Assembly: GCA_003557825.1 (NCBI GenBank)
Contig: PWNM01000071.1
Location: 1 to 5,523 of the forward strand
Length of the DNA: 5,523 nucleotides
Source: Candidatus Hydrogenedentota bacterium
Lineage (GTDB): Bacteria > Hydrogenedentota > Hydrogenedentia > Hydrogenedentales > SLHB01
Direction of reading: 5' to 3'
This document shows, piece after piece, positions 4,239 to 5,523 of the stretch. A program made the position numbers and the translations under genes. Below the pieces are notes generated by a model that was given only the letters and a program-made list of their open reading frames with translations, ran no database searches and was not told the origin of the DNA. The stretch's first letter is position 1, and every line of letters begins with the position of its first letter.

Positions 4239-5523
4239 TTAATCGTGTCGCCAGAACGTGGGCATGAACAACACCAAAATGCTAAAGAGCTCAAGTCGAC
4301 CGAGTACCATGGACAATGTCAAAAACAATTTGCCGGGCGCGGGTATCACGGTGTAATTCATAGTAGCCCCCACGGCCTCAAGGCCCGGGCCGATGTTGTT
4401 GAGAGTGGCTGCTACCGAGGTCATGGCCGATTCAAAGGGCAATCCTAAAGCAGACATTACCACGCTTCCGAAGGCAAACCACGCCATCCAGATAACGAAG
4501 AAACCGAATATCGATTTTTGGATGCGCTCATCGATGACCTGATCGTTGATGCGGACCACACGAACGGTTTTGGGACGAAAGGTCAACTCGATTTGCCGAT
4601 ACGCCATCTTGGCGAGCACGATAATACGAACCACCTTCATGCCGCCGCCGGTGGACCCTGCGCTGCCTCCGATAAACATGAGCGCAACCAAAAGCATACG
4701 GGAGAAAGCCGGCCAGTGATCAAAATCAGCCGTACAATAGCCCGTGGTCGTCATAATCGATACGACCTGAAATGAGCCATAGCGCAATGCTTCGAACACC
4801 GTGTCATATACCGCCACCGACTCAGGCGTAGGCTCGACCACCCCTTCGACCCCCGCAAATCGCCCTTGCACGCCAAGCAGGTTCAACGCAACAAGGCACG
4901 AACCCAGAATGAGAAAAGCCATGTAGAACTTCCATTCAGTATCCCGAAATGGAGCCCACCAGTTTTTCCGAAGCAATGCAAAATACAGGGCGAAATTGGT
5001 CCCCGCGCAGATCATGAAGAAGAGAATGATGACCTCGACCAAGACGCTGTCGTATCCGGCAATACTGTCGGGATGAGGGGAAAATCCGCCGGTGGCCAGG
5101 GTACCGAAGGTATTACACAGCGCATTGTACAAGCTCATTCCCGCAAGCATCAGGGCAGCGGTCTGTACTAAGGTGAACCCAAAATAAATGGTGTACAGAA
5201 TGGTGGCCGTCTGCCGGATACGCGGACGAAGGCCTTGCGGGTTGGGTCCGGGGGCTTCCGAACGGAAAAGCTGCTTCCCGCCGGCTCCGAGATAGGGCAA
5301 CACGGCGATCACCAGCACGATAATGCCCATGCCGCCCAACCAGTGCGTAAAGGAACGCCAGAACATGATGCTCTTCGGCGTCGTATAGAACATTTCCGGG
5401 GTGAGCACGGTCGAGCCGGTGGTGGTGAATCCCGACATACTCTCGAACAGGGCATCCACCGGGCTCAACACCCCGCTAAAGATATAGGGCAATGCGCCAA
5501 GCACGGCAGCCAGCAACCATCCA
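4239..5523 (-). CDS. trkH: TrkH-family potassium uptake transporter, N-terminus cut by window edge
   Basis: This is the ion-conducting membrane subunit of a Trk/Ktr-type potassium uptake system in the inner membrane. It normally works with a TrkA-type NAD/nucleotide-binding gating subunit, which is not in the window. The visible 427 residues contain all four pore loops with their filter glycines: SGFTTTGSTV, GTLATGGFS, IMTTTGY and LNNIGPGL. They also contain the conserved intramembrane segment GGSAGSTGGGMKVVR and the family's C-terminal signature MVLGRLELFSILVLF. It ends FWRHD before TAA at 4241-4239, so the C-terminus is complete. The frame stays open to the right edge, where it reads GWLLAAVLGALPY, an internal part of TrkH proteins. 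The full protein (about 480 residues is usual) therefore starts outside, and the TTG at 5516 is not the real start. It is convergent with the surface-protein gene and shows no obvious functional link to it. Confidence 0.95.
   Translation of the reverse strand, partial: GWLLAAVLGALPYIFSGVLSPVDALFESMSGFTTTGSTVLTPEMFYTTPKSIMFWRSFTHWLGGMGIIVLVIAVLPYLGAGGKQLFRSEAPGPNPQGLRPRIRQTATILYTIYFGFTLVQTAALMLAGMSLYNALCNTFGTLATGGFSPHPDSIAGYDSVLVEVIILFFMICAGTNFALYFALLRKNWWAPFRDTEWKFYMAFLILGSCLVALNLLGVQGRFAGVEGVVEPTPESVAVYDTVFEALRYGSFQVVSIMTTTGYCTADFDHWPAFSRMLLVALMFIGGSAGSTGGGMKVVRIIVLAKMAYRQIELTFRPKTVRVVRINDQVIDERIQKSIFGFFVIWMAWFAFGSVVMSALGLPFESAMTSVAATLNNIGPGLEAVGATMNYTVIPAPGKLFLTLSMVLGRLELFSILVLFMPTFWRHD

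Noticed and set aside
5514..5516. TTG as the start codon of trkH
   Set aside because: The frame continues open to the window edge as GWLLAAVLG, which is internal TrkH sequence. The first pore helix region is already under way, so the true start is outside.

Overview
The window looks like a piece of a Gram-negative bacterial chromosome. It holds one short partial gene, three long protein genes and one convincing small ORF. The mix suggests a Planctomycetota/Verrucomicrobiota/Hydrogenedentota-type organism: a sulfatase, a three-domain exported calcineurin-like phosphoesterase, and a large cysteine-free exported protein ending in an IPTL/PEP-CTERM-like sorting tail. This placement rests on family knowledge; nothing in the window fixes the taxon.

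Layout. Positions 1-1764, minus strand: a probable three-ORF operon read right to left. It holds a 25-codon leader ORF (1764-1687), a 525-aa exported phosphoesterase (1683-106) and the first 27 codons of a sulfatase (from 83, running off the left edge). Each has its own strong Shine-Dalgarno sequence, and the gaps are 3 and 22 nt. Positions 1765-2116: an AT-rich divergent control region with a good sigma70-type promoter for the rightward gene, a weaker candidate promoter for the leftward operon, a 10-bp palindrome between them and a leader RNA of about 150 nt. Positions 2117-4141, plus strand: a 674-aa surface-type protein with signal peptide, two copies of a duplicated beta-rich module, a CBM9/DOMON-like domain, calcium-loop repeats and a C-terminal W-G/hydrophobic/basic sorting tail. 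Positions 4172-4218: a strong hairpin terminator. Positions 4239-5523, minus strand: the C-terminal 427 residues of a TrkH potassium-uptake subunit, convergent with the surface protein and cut by the right edge.

How the genes may work together. The divergent pair of transcription units would put a phosphoesterase and a sulfatase next to a non-catalytic, carbohydrate-binding-like surface protein. That fits handling of sulfated or phosphorylated glycans or glycolipids, but it is inference from domain types and proximity. TrkH is probably unrelated housekeeping ion transport.

The least explained parts are the duplicated DSFPxDGWGGQVR module, the sorting tail without a sorting enzyme in view, the leader ORF in frame with the phosphoesterase, and the long leader of the surface-protein gene.
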